From contig ML978172.1 of assembly GCA_010015745.1 (NCBI GenBank), forward strand, positions 186,001 through 250,000: DNA of 64,000 nt, read 5' to 3'. The stretch comes from Setomelanomma holmii. Its lineage: Eukaryota; Ascomycota; Dothideomycetes; Pleosporales; Phaeosphaeriaceae. The translations under genes and the position numbers were made by a program. Positions 10,636 to 19,153 of this stretch are shown here, in pieces (position 1 is the first letter of the stretch; the number at the start of each line of letters is the position of its first letter). The notes below the pieces were generated by a model, which saw only the letters and a list, made by a program, of their open reading frames with translations, searched no databases and was not told the origin of the DNA.

Positions 10636-11310
10636 ATTGAATGTGGAAGGAGGCCGTCCGGAAGGGGAGTTGGCGTCAGTACAGCGAGCTTGGAACCATG
10701 TCGCGACCGCTTTAAAACCTATGGCATTGCTGGTATTGCTCAGAGATCACATTGAATTTGTAGCGGTGGGTAAACAGTGCACATGCAGGAAGAATTGAAG
10801 GATTGAACTGAGGTTCTATTGTATGTGGCTACGAACAGTATGTGTAGTGCTGGTGAGGCAGAGCAACGGTGAGGTGTACTACGTAGTACAGCAGTGGAGA
10901 CGTGAGACTGTGATACATCGTACAACAGGAGAGACTCCAAACCGTGACAGAATTCGATTGTCCTTGTTGGTCGTTCTTGTCCTGATCAACATTCTGAGTA
11001 AACCCCAATACGGCATCGCTAAGCCAAACCAGTCCATCACGACGCACCGCATTGACCACGAAGTTCTTACTCACCGTGTATTACTCACCGTGTACCAGCT
11101 ACAACCACAAGGAAACAAAGTTCTCGTGGCGGTATTGAAATGCGAATCCTATCCTGGTCTAAGATGAACTGTTCGCGTAAGCATGCTTACTTGGCAAGTT
11201 GGTGCAACGACTAGGAAGAGTGCGGAAAGCCGCCAAAAGTCCTATGTGAATGCAACGCTACTTGTACATCAGCTGCGTGTTGCATCAAAGATGGATCGCA
11301 AATCGACAGG
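10636..11310. promoter_or_regulatory. Former divergent promoter between FDC1 and PAD1
   Basis: 675 bp separate the two divergent start codons. Several short open frames exist on both strands but none resembles a protein I know. I see no clear motif. The shared position suggests that the pair was co-regulated before both genes were destroyed. Confidence 0.4.
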
Positions 11311-11687
11311 ATGTCCTTTGCCCACTCGTCGCAGCGTTGCTTTACTGCTCTCGTCCGGGAGCGCGGAACATCATGGGTGCCACCGCAGCGCGTGAAGTGG
11401 TGGAGAGCTCTACACACTTCAGTCGCGCGACGAAGACGTATCGTCGTGGCCGTCGCAGGAGCAACAGGTGCACCACCTGCATTTGAACTGCTCCGACGCC
11501 TCCGGAATCTTCATGTCGAAACCCGTCTTATTCTTTCGACATGGGGTGCGTCGACACTGAAGTACGAGCTCGATGCTCCAAATGATACGACAAAGTTCTT
11601 AGACTCACTCGCGGACTTCACATACTCTCCACGCGACGTCTCAACTTCCCTCTCGTCAGGCTCGTTCCTGACGCACGGCATGATAGT
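11311..11687 (+). pseudogene. PAD1: 5' half of flavin prenyltransferase gene, split by a hAT element
   Basis: Starts MSFAHSSQRCFTALVRERG, an Arg-rich N-terminus that could be a mitochondrial presequence. It then reads RRRIVVAVAGATGAPPAFEL (the FMN-binding GATGA loop of UbiX/Pad1), LRNLHVETRLILSTWGAST and SGSFLTHGMIV. UbiX/Pad1 attaches a prenyl group to FMN to make the cofactor used by UbiD/Fdc1. The homology stops exactly at the left end of the hAT element after GMIV. The protein continues in frame type after the element (14655-14990), starting MIVIPCYMKTLAGI. The gene is therefore interrupted near its middle. Confidence 0.9.
11680..11687 (+). repeat. Left 8-bp target duplication of the hAT insertion
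   Basis: ATGATAGT here and ATGATCGT at 14655-14662 flank the element; they differ by one base. Eight base pairs is the hAT family rule. Both copies encode the Met-Ile-Val of PAD1. Confidence 0.8.
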
Positions 11688-12119
11688 CAGACATGTCAAC
11701 AAGCAAGCCGCTTGCAAGCCGCTTGCAAGCTAGCGAACAAACCAAGCCAAGCTCAAGCCAAGCCAAAGAGGGTGGAAGTAACAAGCCAATCCAAACCAAA
11801 GGTGTCAGCTTGCTTATTTAGCTTGTTTAGCTTAGTAAAAATGAGGCTATTGGCATGGCAGGGCAAGCAATCTCACGATAATTTTTTGGTGTTGCTAGCA
11901 GGCAAAGGCGCAGGGTCTGAGCCTCTAGGAGCTCAGATGTTTGGCTACGGCTTTCTTTTTGCTGCTCCTGGTAATCTATCCTATCCTTGTTTTTGCCCTT
12001 AGTCGCGTTCGCCTGCCTCCACGCGCTACGCACGACGCCACTGTTGTGTGCTTATCATCAAGCTATCGCGACTTTTTTTTTGGTGTTGTTACTGCTGCTT
12101 CTCTCGCTACTATGCCTCT

Positions 12120-12740
12120 CAAAATTGCAAGCATTCTTCGCAGTTGATCGTAGCTGGAGCAGCACCTGTAGGTGGCAGTATGCCCCTGACATGGCTTGAT
12201 AGCTGGTCAATGGCATCACTGCCTGCATGTCCTAGCAAGACATGAAGCTGTGGCTTTGTGAGCGATCGAGGCTTGAGCGGTAGAGCTGAGTATTGTGGCC
12301 TGCGTTGATTGGTTGCAAAAGCTGCATGTTGCAGTGGTTGTTGTGCTGCAGGCTGAGAGCGATGTACGACTAGCTAGTGACCTCCCAATCAGGTAAGCTT
12401 TGCGATATCTTCGTAAGATGCTCCTGCGCGATACAGTATATCTCGACCAGAATCGAAGTGGACATTTGATGACGTGAGACGAGAGAGAGAGACTAGGCTG
12501 GTGAAGAATGATGGGATAAGTGCTACCCGCTTCAGCGTCGTTATCTTGATACCATTTGGTGTTGACAGGGGTATCGTGACTTCTCCCCACGCTTCAATTG
12601 AGGTTTCTGAACCGCCTGCTAGGACGATGTTGTCGTCAGCTGCTGGAGCTTTCCAATAGAACTCAGCAGGGTTGTTGCAGATGTGGATATCAGTAGCAGG
12701 ATCCAGCGTCCATGAGTAGAGAAGCAGATAATCGTAGAGC
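12120..12740 (-). pseudogene. Copia protease and pre-integrase fragment
   Basis: Minus-strand frames give YSWTLDPATDIHICNNPAEF near 12710-12660, the copia protease block in which the usual DSG/A active site appears as LDPATD, so the catalytic Ser/Thr position is altered. They then give GGSETSIEAWGEVTIPVNT and, at 12240-12120, HVLLGHAGSDAIDQLSSH with CEEC further on, the His/Cys zinc motif of the GAG-pre-integrase domain. Frames shift between these blocks. Confidence 0.65.
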
Positions 12741-13371
12741 GATGACTAGTTGTTGAATGCAGATGAGAAGACAGCATACGTCTCGTGTGAGGATCGATCT
12801 GTAGGCTGATCGCAGGCGTCGATTTCTATCAAATCAGATTTGGCAGGTTTATCAGCACCCTTGCTCCTCTGCTTCTTGTAGCATCAGTTCTTTTCCCAAA
12901 TCTTGTTAAGTATGCCTGTATTATCTGCAGCCTCAAATGCAGCAATCTTCTTAGCTTTTTCAGGGTCTTTAACAAATCCTTAAGTTCTGAGTGCAGTGTC
13001 GATGTATAGACACTGACCCCAGAAGTGATCATCTCCACAGAGGCAGGGCTTTGATAGTTTCTTATTGCCTCTTGATCTTTTCTTCTTGTACGGTGATTCT
13101 TAACTATTTAACGTAGCTCTAAATACACCTCCATGAATGTTTGCCTTCCTTAAGTGCGTTGTACGATGATAGCGTAGGAAGTCAGCGAGGATAGTGGACA
13201 GTTGAGACTGGCTTGGTATAGGTACATTGCGATTCGAGTGCCACATCTCTTCAGCTTTGAATATATTGAGTGAGGCATTTCAGCGTATGCAGCATCGACT
13301 TGCTTAATAGCTCATACAAGATCTTTGTGCACTCAGAAGCTATTTACTTCTGGTAAATTGAGCTGCTTTGC

Positions 13372-13950
13372 TCAGTTGTATGCTATAAGAAACTCACTGC
13401 ACCAGTCTTCGATGTTTGATTGTTGAGCATGTAGGACCTTGGCTGCTTTGTAGGCTTTTTGTACGCGGTATTCTTGATCAGCAGTTGTTAGAGAGTAGAG
13501 ATCCTGCAGCATCTTGATTTGATCGTGTACAGATTGCTTGTCTTTGATGTGGTAGAGAAGATCCTGCTGTATAGTCTTAGTGATGTGTGCTTTGACTTGT
13601 CCTAACTTATCTTTCAGGCGTCTGTATTCTTTGATGTCATTGTAATAGTTGCTGAGATCCTGATTGTACTGCATAAGAGCTTGCTGAGTAGGCTGAGTAG
13701 GCGGAGTCCCGTCAGCATTGACAGTAGGAGCTGGTCGAACAGGCTTCTCAGGCTTCTGGAGCGGATAATGGATCTGGTTAGGATCAATATACTCCCATAT
13801 GTCTCCTGCTTCAGCAATGCGTTTAACAACAAAGATCCAGAGTTCCCAGTTCATCTGGCCTTGAAGGATGATGTCAGAGGTAACAGTATTTTTCGACATG
13901 CTGAAGGCGACGTTTATCGTAGTAGATGAGTAGGTAGGTAGGTAACTCAA
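13372..13950 (-). CDS. Copia gag polyprotein (open part)
   Basis: 192 open codons. The protein reads MSKNTVTSDIILQGQMNWEL at residues 18-37, a common copia gag opening (choose a substrate, then a Trp motif), followed by WIFVVKRIAEAGDIWEYIDP, a Pro-rich stretch (EKPVRPAPT) and a helical block with YNQDLSNYYNDIKEYRRLKD. Gag would form the retroelement particle. The frame ends in a stop at 13372 where pol should continue, so the product is incomplete. It has fewer stops than the copia at 692-4824 and so seems younger. Confidence 0.75.
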   Translation of the reverse strand: MSYLPTYSSTTINVAFSMSKNTVTSDIILQGQMNWELWIFVVKRIAEAGDIWEYIDPNQIHYPLQKPEKPVRPAPTVNADGTPPTQPTQQALMQYNQDLSNYYNDIKEYRRLKDKLGQVKAHITKTIQQDLLYHIKDKQSVHDQIKMLQDLYSLTTADQEYRVQKAYKAAKVLHAQQSNIEDWCSEFLIAYN

Positions 13951-13984
13951 TGATAGATAGAGCGGATTAGGCCGGGCTCATAAC

Positions 13985-14126
13985 TGTAAGTAGTTGAGAG
14001 CAGGTATGATAATATGATGTAAGTTGTGTTGTTCTGGTCAGACTAAGGTGTCCGTTTATATACATAAAGTAGTGGGCTGATTGGTTGGTGGATCATCCAC
14101 GTGACCATGTGTGCCCTGGGCTTACA
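13985..14126 (-). repeat. 5' LTR of the nested copia
   Basis: Plus-strand ends are TGTAAG and CTTACA, perfect 6-bp inverted ends around a 142-bp segment. Immediately after 14126 the hAT transposase frame starts (EDEFEKWK). Next to the other end lies GGGCTCATAAC (13974-13984), identical to the anticodon loop and stem region of initiator tRNA-Met as I remember it, i.e. a half-tRNA primer site. Confidence 0.75.
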
Positions 14127-14465
14127 GAAGACGAGTTTGAAAAGTGGAAACGCTGCGAGCCACAGGCGCCAAAGGGCACTGATCCAATCCAGTACTGTGC
14201 ATCTATACGCGATCAATATTCTAACCTTAGCAGGCTTGCACTTGACGTCCTCTCTATCCCGGCCTCAAGCTGTGAGTGTGAGCGCATGTTTAGCGAGCTT
14301 GGCGACCTTTTAGAGCCTCGCCGACGCAAGATCTCAACCCAGCTCCTAGCAGCTATACAGTGCGTACGACGATGGAGAGCAGCAGGCTTTAGCAGTGAGC
14401 AAAGCGCGCTAGAGGTAGCAAATACAGACAATGAGCTAGAGGCGCTGTATGACTTAGGCAATTAG
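14127..14465 (+). pseudogene. hAT transposase C-terminal dimerisation domain
   Basis: The frame reads EDEFEKWKRCEP, RLALDVLSIPASSCECERMF, SELGDLLEPRRRKISTQLLA and AIQCVRRW: the conserved hAT C-terminal dimerisation region (ALDVLSIPASS...ERMFS). An ATG at 14085 lies inside the copia LTR and is not a native start. The N-terminal BED finger and RNase-H-like core are missing because of the copia insertion and deletion. Confidence 0.85.
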
Positions 14466-14654
14466 GGTAGCAAGCCTCAACACCAAGAGTAATTACTGTA
14501 TTTAGTAACAAGCCTAACAAGCCAACCAAGCTTCCAATCCAAGCCGCTCAAAATCTGCTTACTAAACAAGCCAATCCAAGCCATGATCCGCAAATTACCA
14601 AGCCAAGCCAAGCCGGAGGCTCTGGCTTGTTTGGCTTGCTTGTTGACAACTCTG

Positions 14655-14990
14655 ATGATCGTAATCCCGTGCTACATGAAGACTCTTGCCGGCATACGCA
14701 TTGGATTTGATTCGGACTTGATCACCCGCACAGCTGGCGTTGCGCTCAAAGAGCGTCGAAAGCTCGTGTTGGTGGCGCGAGAGACACCCTTGAGCACGAT
14801 ACATTTAGACAACATGTTGGAAGTGACAAAAGCCGGAGCTGTGGTGATTCCGCCGGTCATGGTCTTCTATACGCGGCCACGAGGTGTTGGAGATATGGTG
14901 AAGCAGAGCGTGACGAGAATGATCGATTGCTTAGGCTTGGCAAGTGAAGAACATGATGGCGACGAAGGTCGATGGGATGGATTTGACTGA
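14655..14990 (+). pseudogene. PAD1: 3' half of flavin prenyltransferase gene
   Basis: After the second target copy the frame continues MIVIPCYMKTLAGIRIGFDS, DLITRTAGVALKERRKLVLV, ARETPLSTIHLDNMLEVTKA, GAVVIPPVMVFYTRPRGVGD. This is the second half of UbiX/Pad1 with the LKERRxLVLVxRExPL motif and the PPxxxFYxRP phosphate-binding region. It ends at a TGA at 14990. Joined conceptually to 11311-11687, only the usual Ser of PCSMKT is Tyr. No promoter of its own is apparent, so this half is unlikely to be expressed as an enzyme. Confidence 0.9.
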
Positions 14991-16099
14991 AACGGCAAAG
15001 GCAACGATGACCAGAACTGAATGAGTTGATGACAGCAGACTTTGCTATATCTTATGCCCAACAAGGTCGCGGCTTGTCCAGATCACTCGCTCGCGGAGCC
15101 TTATGTCACCTCAAAGGCCTTTTTCCCATGGCGACCAAGAGTAGTGACACATTCCGCAGATTCCTGAGTTTGCTCAAGATCAAGTCGATTCAAACGATCC
15201 ACAGAGTTCGAGCTTGTCAGGGATGGCTTGTTCCGACACCTGATGATGCAGGGGCAGGGGCATGCATCAGGCTGAAGTTCAGCCTCAATCGCTCGTGTGC
15301 TATCATGAGAAGGTCGAAACAGGACAACTTGGTTTCTCAAGGTGTTTTGGCCACTCTGGAGACGAACTTTGTTTCCGCTGGTCCTCCTGCGCGAGTGGCG
15401 GCAACGTGCCGCTACAGTTGTGTTTCTCTTGGTGCGGCGGAAGTTGCAATGCGCAACATCCAACATGGCGCAAAATGCTACAAGAATGGAAGAAGCCTTG
15501 GTGCGAGAGGTGGCTATGGCAACATTGCATCGTTCTGAGGCGCATCCATATTGTAGGTGAAAACCCGACATTTCGTTCGTATCAATCGAAGACAGAAGCT
15601 CAGCCTTCACACATGTGTACAGCTGATCTGCAACCTTCGAACCCCGCCTCGTGAGCTGAAACTCCAACACCATTTCGGCCCCCACAGCGCGGCCTTGCGC
15701 ATAATCTTCCGTTTCCGGCGCGCTCAGGCGTCCAAGAATAAGACCCCACACAGGATTGGCATGCAGCAGTGCCTCGACTACTAATTATGTTGCGCTATCG
15801 AGAAATCTGATTGGCGGGTGAAGCCTTTCGATTGCTAAGATGGGGCAGCAGAGCCTCATGGCATTGCTGCTGATTGAGACGAAATGGGCTTGCAGTCAGT
15901 ATCTGGAGTCGGAAGTTGGGTGACTAGTCAGTGTTTTGCTGGGAGGTAGAGTATCAAGCTGAGATGTCTTGCTGTATATCAGGTCCTGGTGTCGCCGAGG
16001 AAAAAACAACTTATACAGACACCACTCTGGGAAACTGTTACAATCCCACGCAGTCTTGCAAACGATCAATATTCAACCGCCACGCAACGCGCAACCGTC
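14991..16099. other. Unresolved stretch with overlapping ORFs on both strands
   Basis: Open frames occur on the minus strand (15101-15751, 216 codons) and plus strand (15026-15538, 170 codons). They overlap almost fully, so at most one can be real. Neither translation resembles a family I know, and neither has a clear signal peptide or domain. The minus frame has a Cys- and Arg-rich centre, which is typical of a spurious frame. Confidence 0.4.
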
Positions 16100-16786
16100 A
16101 TGGGCTCGTCAACCACAACGACTGTAGCGCGCAGTCCTACCAAAGAGCAACTGCAAGCCAAATATCGCTCCAACGTACGACAACGAACACGCGCCAGCTT
16201 AGGAGTTGGCATTTCCAGTACCATGGCTGCTTCAGGCCTCTACTACATGGCAGCGCCAGCTGCTGTCGCGGGATATGGCCTGCATCAAGCCAGCAAGACC
16301 AAGGAACAGCTCGAAGACTTGATGAAGCATTATGGGGTCAAGGCACAGAAAAGAGACAAACTGTCAGGTTTTCTTGTCGGAGGTGCAGAGAAGATGGCCC
16401 TTACTTTCTTGCTACTGGGACATGACGAGCTCGCATGGTTCGTGGGGACAGACTACGGCCTTGGCTCAGAGCTACTGGCCCTGCACACGGAAGCGTTGGC
16501 AGCTGGCGGCCACGGTCTGCTGGTCAATCCGGATGGAACACTCATGACGAACGAAGCAGGTCAATTCTTGGTAGATCGTGGTCCTCTAGGGGAAGGCAAC
16601 GGCATGTACAATGCAATTGTGGATAATGTTAAGGAGGCCTATGGCGTCCAAGAGGGAGTTTTGGTCACGGCAGCAGACATCCAAGGCAATATCGCCGCTG
16701 GTGTGGCTGCTGGGGCGGTGGAGTATGCGACGAACAGAACCGGTCACACAGGGCGGGCAGCGCTGGACAGGTTGATGAGACGCTGA
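16100..16786 (+). CDS. Conserved-looking hypothetical protein
   Basis: 228 residues from MGSSTTTTVARSPTKEQLQA; the frame is open upstream to 15989, but this ATG starts the sequence that reads like protein. Residues about 15-35 are basic (KYRSNVRQRTRASLG). A hydrophobic Ala/Gly-rich segment follows (TMAASGLYYMAAPAAVAGYG), then KTKEQLEDLMKHYGVKAQKR, a second hydrophobic segment (KMALTFLLLGHDELAWF), and a C-terminal part with GTLMTNEAGQFLVDRGPLGE. I do not recognise the family. The hydrophobic stretches may be membrane-associated. It is convergent with the elongin C gene. Confidence 0.6.
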   Translation: MGSSTTTTVARSPTKEQLQAKYRSNVRQRTRASLGVGISSTMAASGLYYMAAPAAVAGYGLHQASKTKEQLEDLMKHYGVKAQKRDKLSGFLVGGAEKMALTFLLLGHDELAWFVGTDYGLGSELLALHTEALAAGGHGLLVNPDGTLMTNEAGQFLVDRGPLGEGNGMYNAIVDNVKEAYGVQEGVLVTAADIQGNIAAGVAAGAVEYATNRTGHTGRAALDRLMRR

Positions 16787-17169
16787 CCTCTGCGGAGACA
16801 GGCGTAGCGGACATCAGACGGCTACCTTCGAGGTTTGGAACGTGCTCGCAGGGCTTGGCGCAATTTTCATTTCTGTTTCGATACCCCTTGTAGTACTTCC
16901 GGGTATAGCGTTGGAATCTTTGGATAGTGATTGACTTCATGTTCTCTCGACCGCCTTGTTCCTGTCGATAGACGTTTGCCACGAAAGCTTAGACATGTTC
17001 TCGTCCTTTACAATTGTGACGTCGTCCAGCCTCGTTGTTGAAGAGCGCTTTGCATTCTCGCCGCCAAAGTAGGGTTGCGCGTAGGAGACTGAGCGTGATC
17101 TGGACGCGGGGGCCCTCGTGTGGGCGTTTGACTTGATCCGTGGGGTGCTACATGGGCGGGCACGGGTGT

Positions 17170-17593
17170 TCAAACATCTAAATAATCTGCTGCTATCAGG
17201 AGCTCGAGGCACAACTCTGGCGGGATGTCCATGTCGGATACATCCTTGCTCTCCGCATGCTTCTGGTTGTAGTACAGGTATTCGCAGACTTTCTCGAGTA
17301 CGACGCCGCTGCAAACCGTTAGCATATAATTGCGTGGGAGCTTGGTTCGCCTCTGAAAGGAGGCAATGCCCGTACTTTATCGTGGGAAGGTCGACGCGAT
17401 TCTGGGTGTTCTCTCGAAAGCCAGCTATTCCTCATCAGCTAGGTACACTCAACGAAGATGGACAGGACATACACATAGGATCCAATGCCTTCTTGATCGT
17501 GCCAGCAATGCACGCCGCGGATCGCAGAATCTTGAACTCGTAACCATCATTCGACACCAGCGTAACGTAATCGGTAGCCTTGTTGTCAGACAT
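17170..17593 (-). CDS. ELC1: Elongin C (BTB/Skp1-fold ubiquitin ligase adaptor)
   Basis: Three exons (17593-17473, 17424-17376, 17308-17170; introns of 48 and 67 bp with GTATGT and GTACGG donors) encode 102 residues. They start MSDNKATDYVTLVSNDGYEF and pass through KILRSAACIAGTIKKALDPM, GFRENTQNRVDLPTINGVVL, EKVCEYLYYNQKHAESKDVS and PPELCLELLIAADYLDV. This is the complete elongin C: it bridges cullin and SOCS/elongin-A type substrate receptors, and in yeast it takes part in degradation of stalled RNA polymerase II. Human elongin C is 112 residues, so length fits. It is divergent from the SDR gene, 306 bp apart. Confidence 0.93.
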
Positions 17594-17899
17594 CGTTGCG
17601 AAGCGGCAAGGGAAAGTCGTGAAAGAAAATGATCGGAGACTTGTTAGGGTCAAAGAAGTGTGTCGGAATGATGGCAGCATGCGGGGAAAACGCGATTCAC
17701 GCCATCACGTTTTCTCGCGTCTCTGTAGCTGACTAAGCCACGACATCTTCATCGCGGCTTCCTCAAGTCTATACCACGGCAACCACATTTTAGACGATAG
17801 ATGATCTGAATCTTGGAACAAGAACAAAAGGGAAAGCTCTATAGCTACGACGTATCCCAAGCGTGGACTCGAACGCGCCCAATACAAATTTTCACCACC

Positions 17900-18892
17900 A
17901 TGTCCAGACGTCCACCACACGTCCTCATCACAGGCGGCTCAAGAGGGATCGGTCTCGCAATAGCTCAACTATTTGCGAAAAACGCTTACCGCTGCACCTT
18001 AATTGCACGTTCTGAAAACACTCTGAAATCTGCCATCTCGACGTTACAACCCCTCCCGACTATCCCATCAACAGCCACGCAAGAGACAGAACCAGAAGAA
18101 GAGCATGGCTATTCATTTCTTAAACTAGAAAGCCCAACACAAGAGGCAGACTCGAACAGTCTGGATCAAGGATCGTCGACGCCAGACACTTCCTCGGCAG
18201 CTTCACACGCAGCATTCCAACACTCGTACATCCAAGGCGACGTCGCCAAAGGAACGTACTTCTGGGGTTCGCAATTTGGCGATCGCTTGCCACGACCTAC
18301 CAAGACCACCCCACATCACCTATCGCGCATCGATGTCTTGGTAAACTGCGCCGGGGTGTCACAATCAACACTTTTCATCAAGACGCGGGAGGAAGACATC
18401 GATAACATCGTCAACACGAACTTGTCTGCTATGATGATTGGCACGAGATTCCTATTTAGGCATGGTTATTTACGTGCAGGCCAATCCCGACTGATCAAGA
18501 AAGGCAGCATAGAAGGGGAAGAGGGGGCCAGCGAGCCGAAACAGAAAGGGGACAAGTCAAGTCCCGTGATAATCAACATCTCCTCCCTCCTCGGTCTATC
18601 GGGCGGCCACGGCGCAGTAGCATACGCCGCGTCCAAAGCCGGCGTGCTAGGCTTCACACGCGCTCTCGCATCGGAGTATGCATCTCACCGAGTCCGTGTG
18701 AATGCCATTGTGCCAGGCTATGTGACCAGCGACATGACGAAAGCTCTGAACGAAGAGCAACTACGGCAACGCATTCCACTTGGTCGATTCGGGACGCCAG
18801 AGGAGATAGCCCAGGCAGCTTTGTTCCTAGCACAAAACGAGTATGCGCATAATTGCGTTGTGAATCTAGATGGGGGCTTGAGTGCTGTCTAG
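17900..18892 (+). CDS. Short-chain dehydrogenase, 3-oxoacyl-ACP reductase-like
   Basis: 330 residues in one exon from MSRRPPHVLITGGSRGIGLA (an upstream in-frame ATG at 17813 would add 29 poorly conserved-looking residues). The NAD(P)-binding TGGSRGIG loop, VLVNCAGVSQST (NAG-type), the catalytic Ser in INISSLLGLSGG, YAASKAG (Tyr-X3-Lys) and PGYVTSDMT are all present, ending in VVNLDGGLSAV. Between the third strand and the NAG block sits an insertion of about 90 residues, rich in Ser/Thr/Glu (about 60-130). The family includes mitochondrial 3-oxoacyl-ACP reductase (yeast Oar1 type, type II fatty acid synthesis); that assignment is an inference. Confidence 0.85.
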   Translation: MSRRPPHVLITGGSRGIGLAIAQLFAKNAYRCTLIARSENTLKSAISTLQPLPTIPSTATQETEPEEEHGYSFLKLESPTQEADSNSLDQGSSTPDTSSAASHAAFQHSYIQGDVAKGTYFWGSQFGDRLPRPTKTTPHHLSRIDVLVNCAGVSQSTLFIKTREEDIDNIVNTNLSAMMIGTRFLFRHGYLRAGQSRLIKKGSIEGEEGASEPKQKGDKSSPVIINISSLLGLSGGHGAVAYAASKAGVLGFTRALASEYASHRVRVNAIVPGYVTSDMTKALNEEQLRQRIPLGRFGTPEEIAQAALFLAQNEYAHNCVVNLDGGLSAV

Positions 18893-19153
18893 ATGCTACG
18901 CGCCGTCGCGGCAAATGCGAGTGCTATCGATTGCCTCCAATGCCTCCTTCTGGACCCATGTCCCTAATCATCGCTGCCAAAATCAAGAGGTATATCCTTC
19001 CTTGCCAGAAGACGCCGTTCCAAACCGAAGCTGATGTAGTGTACAGATATGAGATATAATGCTCGATCGTTCGCAAGGGCAAGATCGTAGCAGAAGGATG
19101 TGCAGAGTCCTGGCGGCCGTTGCGACACCCGCATGTCCAAGTGATTGCAAAGC

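Larger units (their letters stand above)
12120..14126 (-). mobile_element. 3'-truncated Ty1/copia element inside the hAT
   Basis: On the minus strand: LTR (14126-13985), primer site GTTATGAGCCCG directly after it (13984-13973), gag (13950-13372), protease (about 12740-12560) and the pre-integrase zinc domain (12240-12120), then the copy stops. Integrase, RT and the 3' LTR are missing. GAAGA (14127-14131) would be the flanking target copy, but its partner is lost with the deleted end. Confidence 0.8.
11688..14654 (+). mobile_element. hAT transposon inserted in PAD1, carrying a nested copia
   Basis: Ends are CAGACATGTCAACAAGCAAG (11688) and, reversed from the right, CAGAGTTGTCAACAAGCAAG (14654): 20 of 22 bp agree. 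CAGA is a usual hAT terminus. Sub-terminal AAGCCAAGCC-type repeats are dense on both sides (11705-11780 and 14490-14640). Only the C-terminal dimerisation part of the transposase (14127-14465, plus strand) is left; the middle is replaced by a minus-strand copia fragment. Sequence between 11780 and 12120 is non-coding as far as I can tell. Confidence 0.85.

Noticed and set aside
10823..11167. A 114-codon ORF in the FDC1/PAD1 intergenic region
   Set aside because: Competes with a minus-strand frame of similar length and shows no conserved-looking sequence.
13973..13984. A tRNA gene, because of the initiator-Met-like GGGCTCATAAC
   Set aside because: No cloverleaf arms are present around it; the position directly at the LTR edge explains it as a primer binding site. 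The same holds at 53416-53427.
14085..14126. The ATG at 14085 as the native start of the hAT fragment
   Set aside because: These codons are copia LTR; transposase similarity starts only after the LTR end at 14126.
15026..15538. A 170-codon plus-strand ORF
   Set aside because: It overlaps a longer minus-strand ORF almost fully, and neither has recognisable domains or clear coding character.
17813..17899. Upstream ATG at 17813 as the start of the SDR
   Set aside because: The added 29 residues have no organelle-signal character that I can defend, and they precede the usual short N-terminus of the fold; it remains possible.
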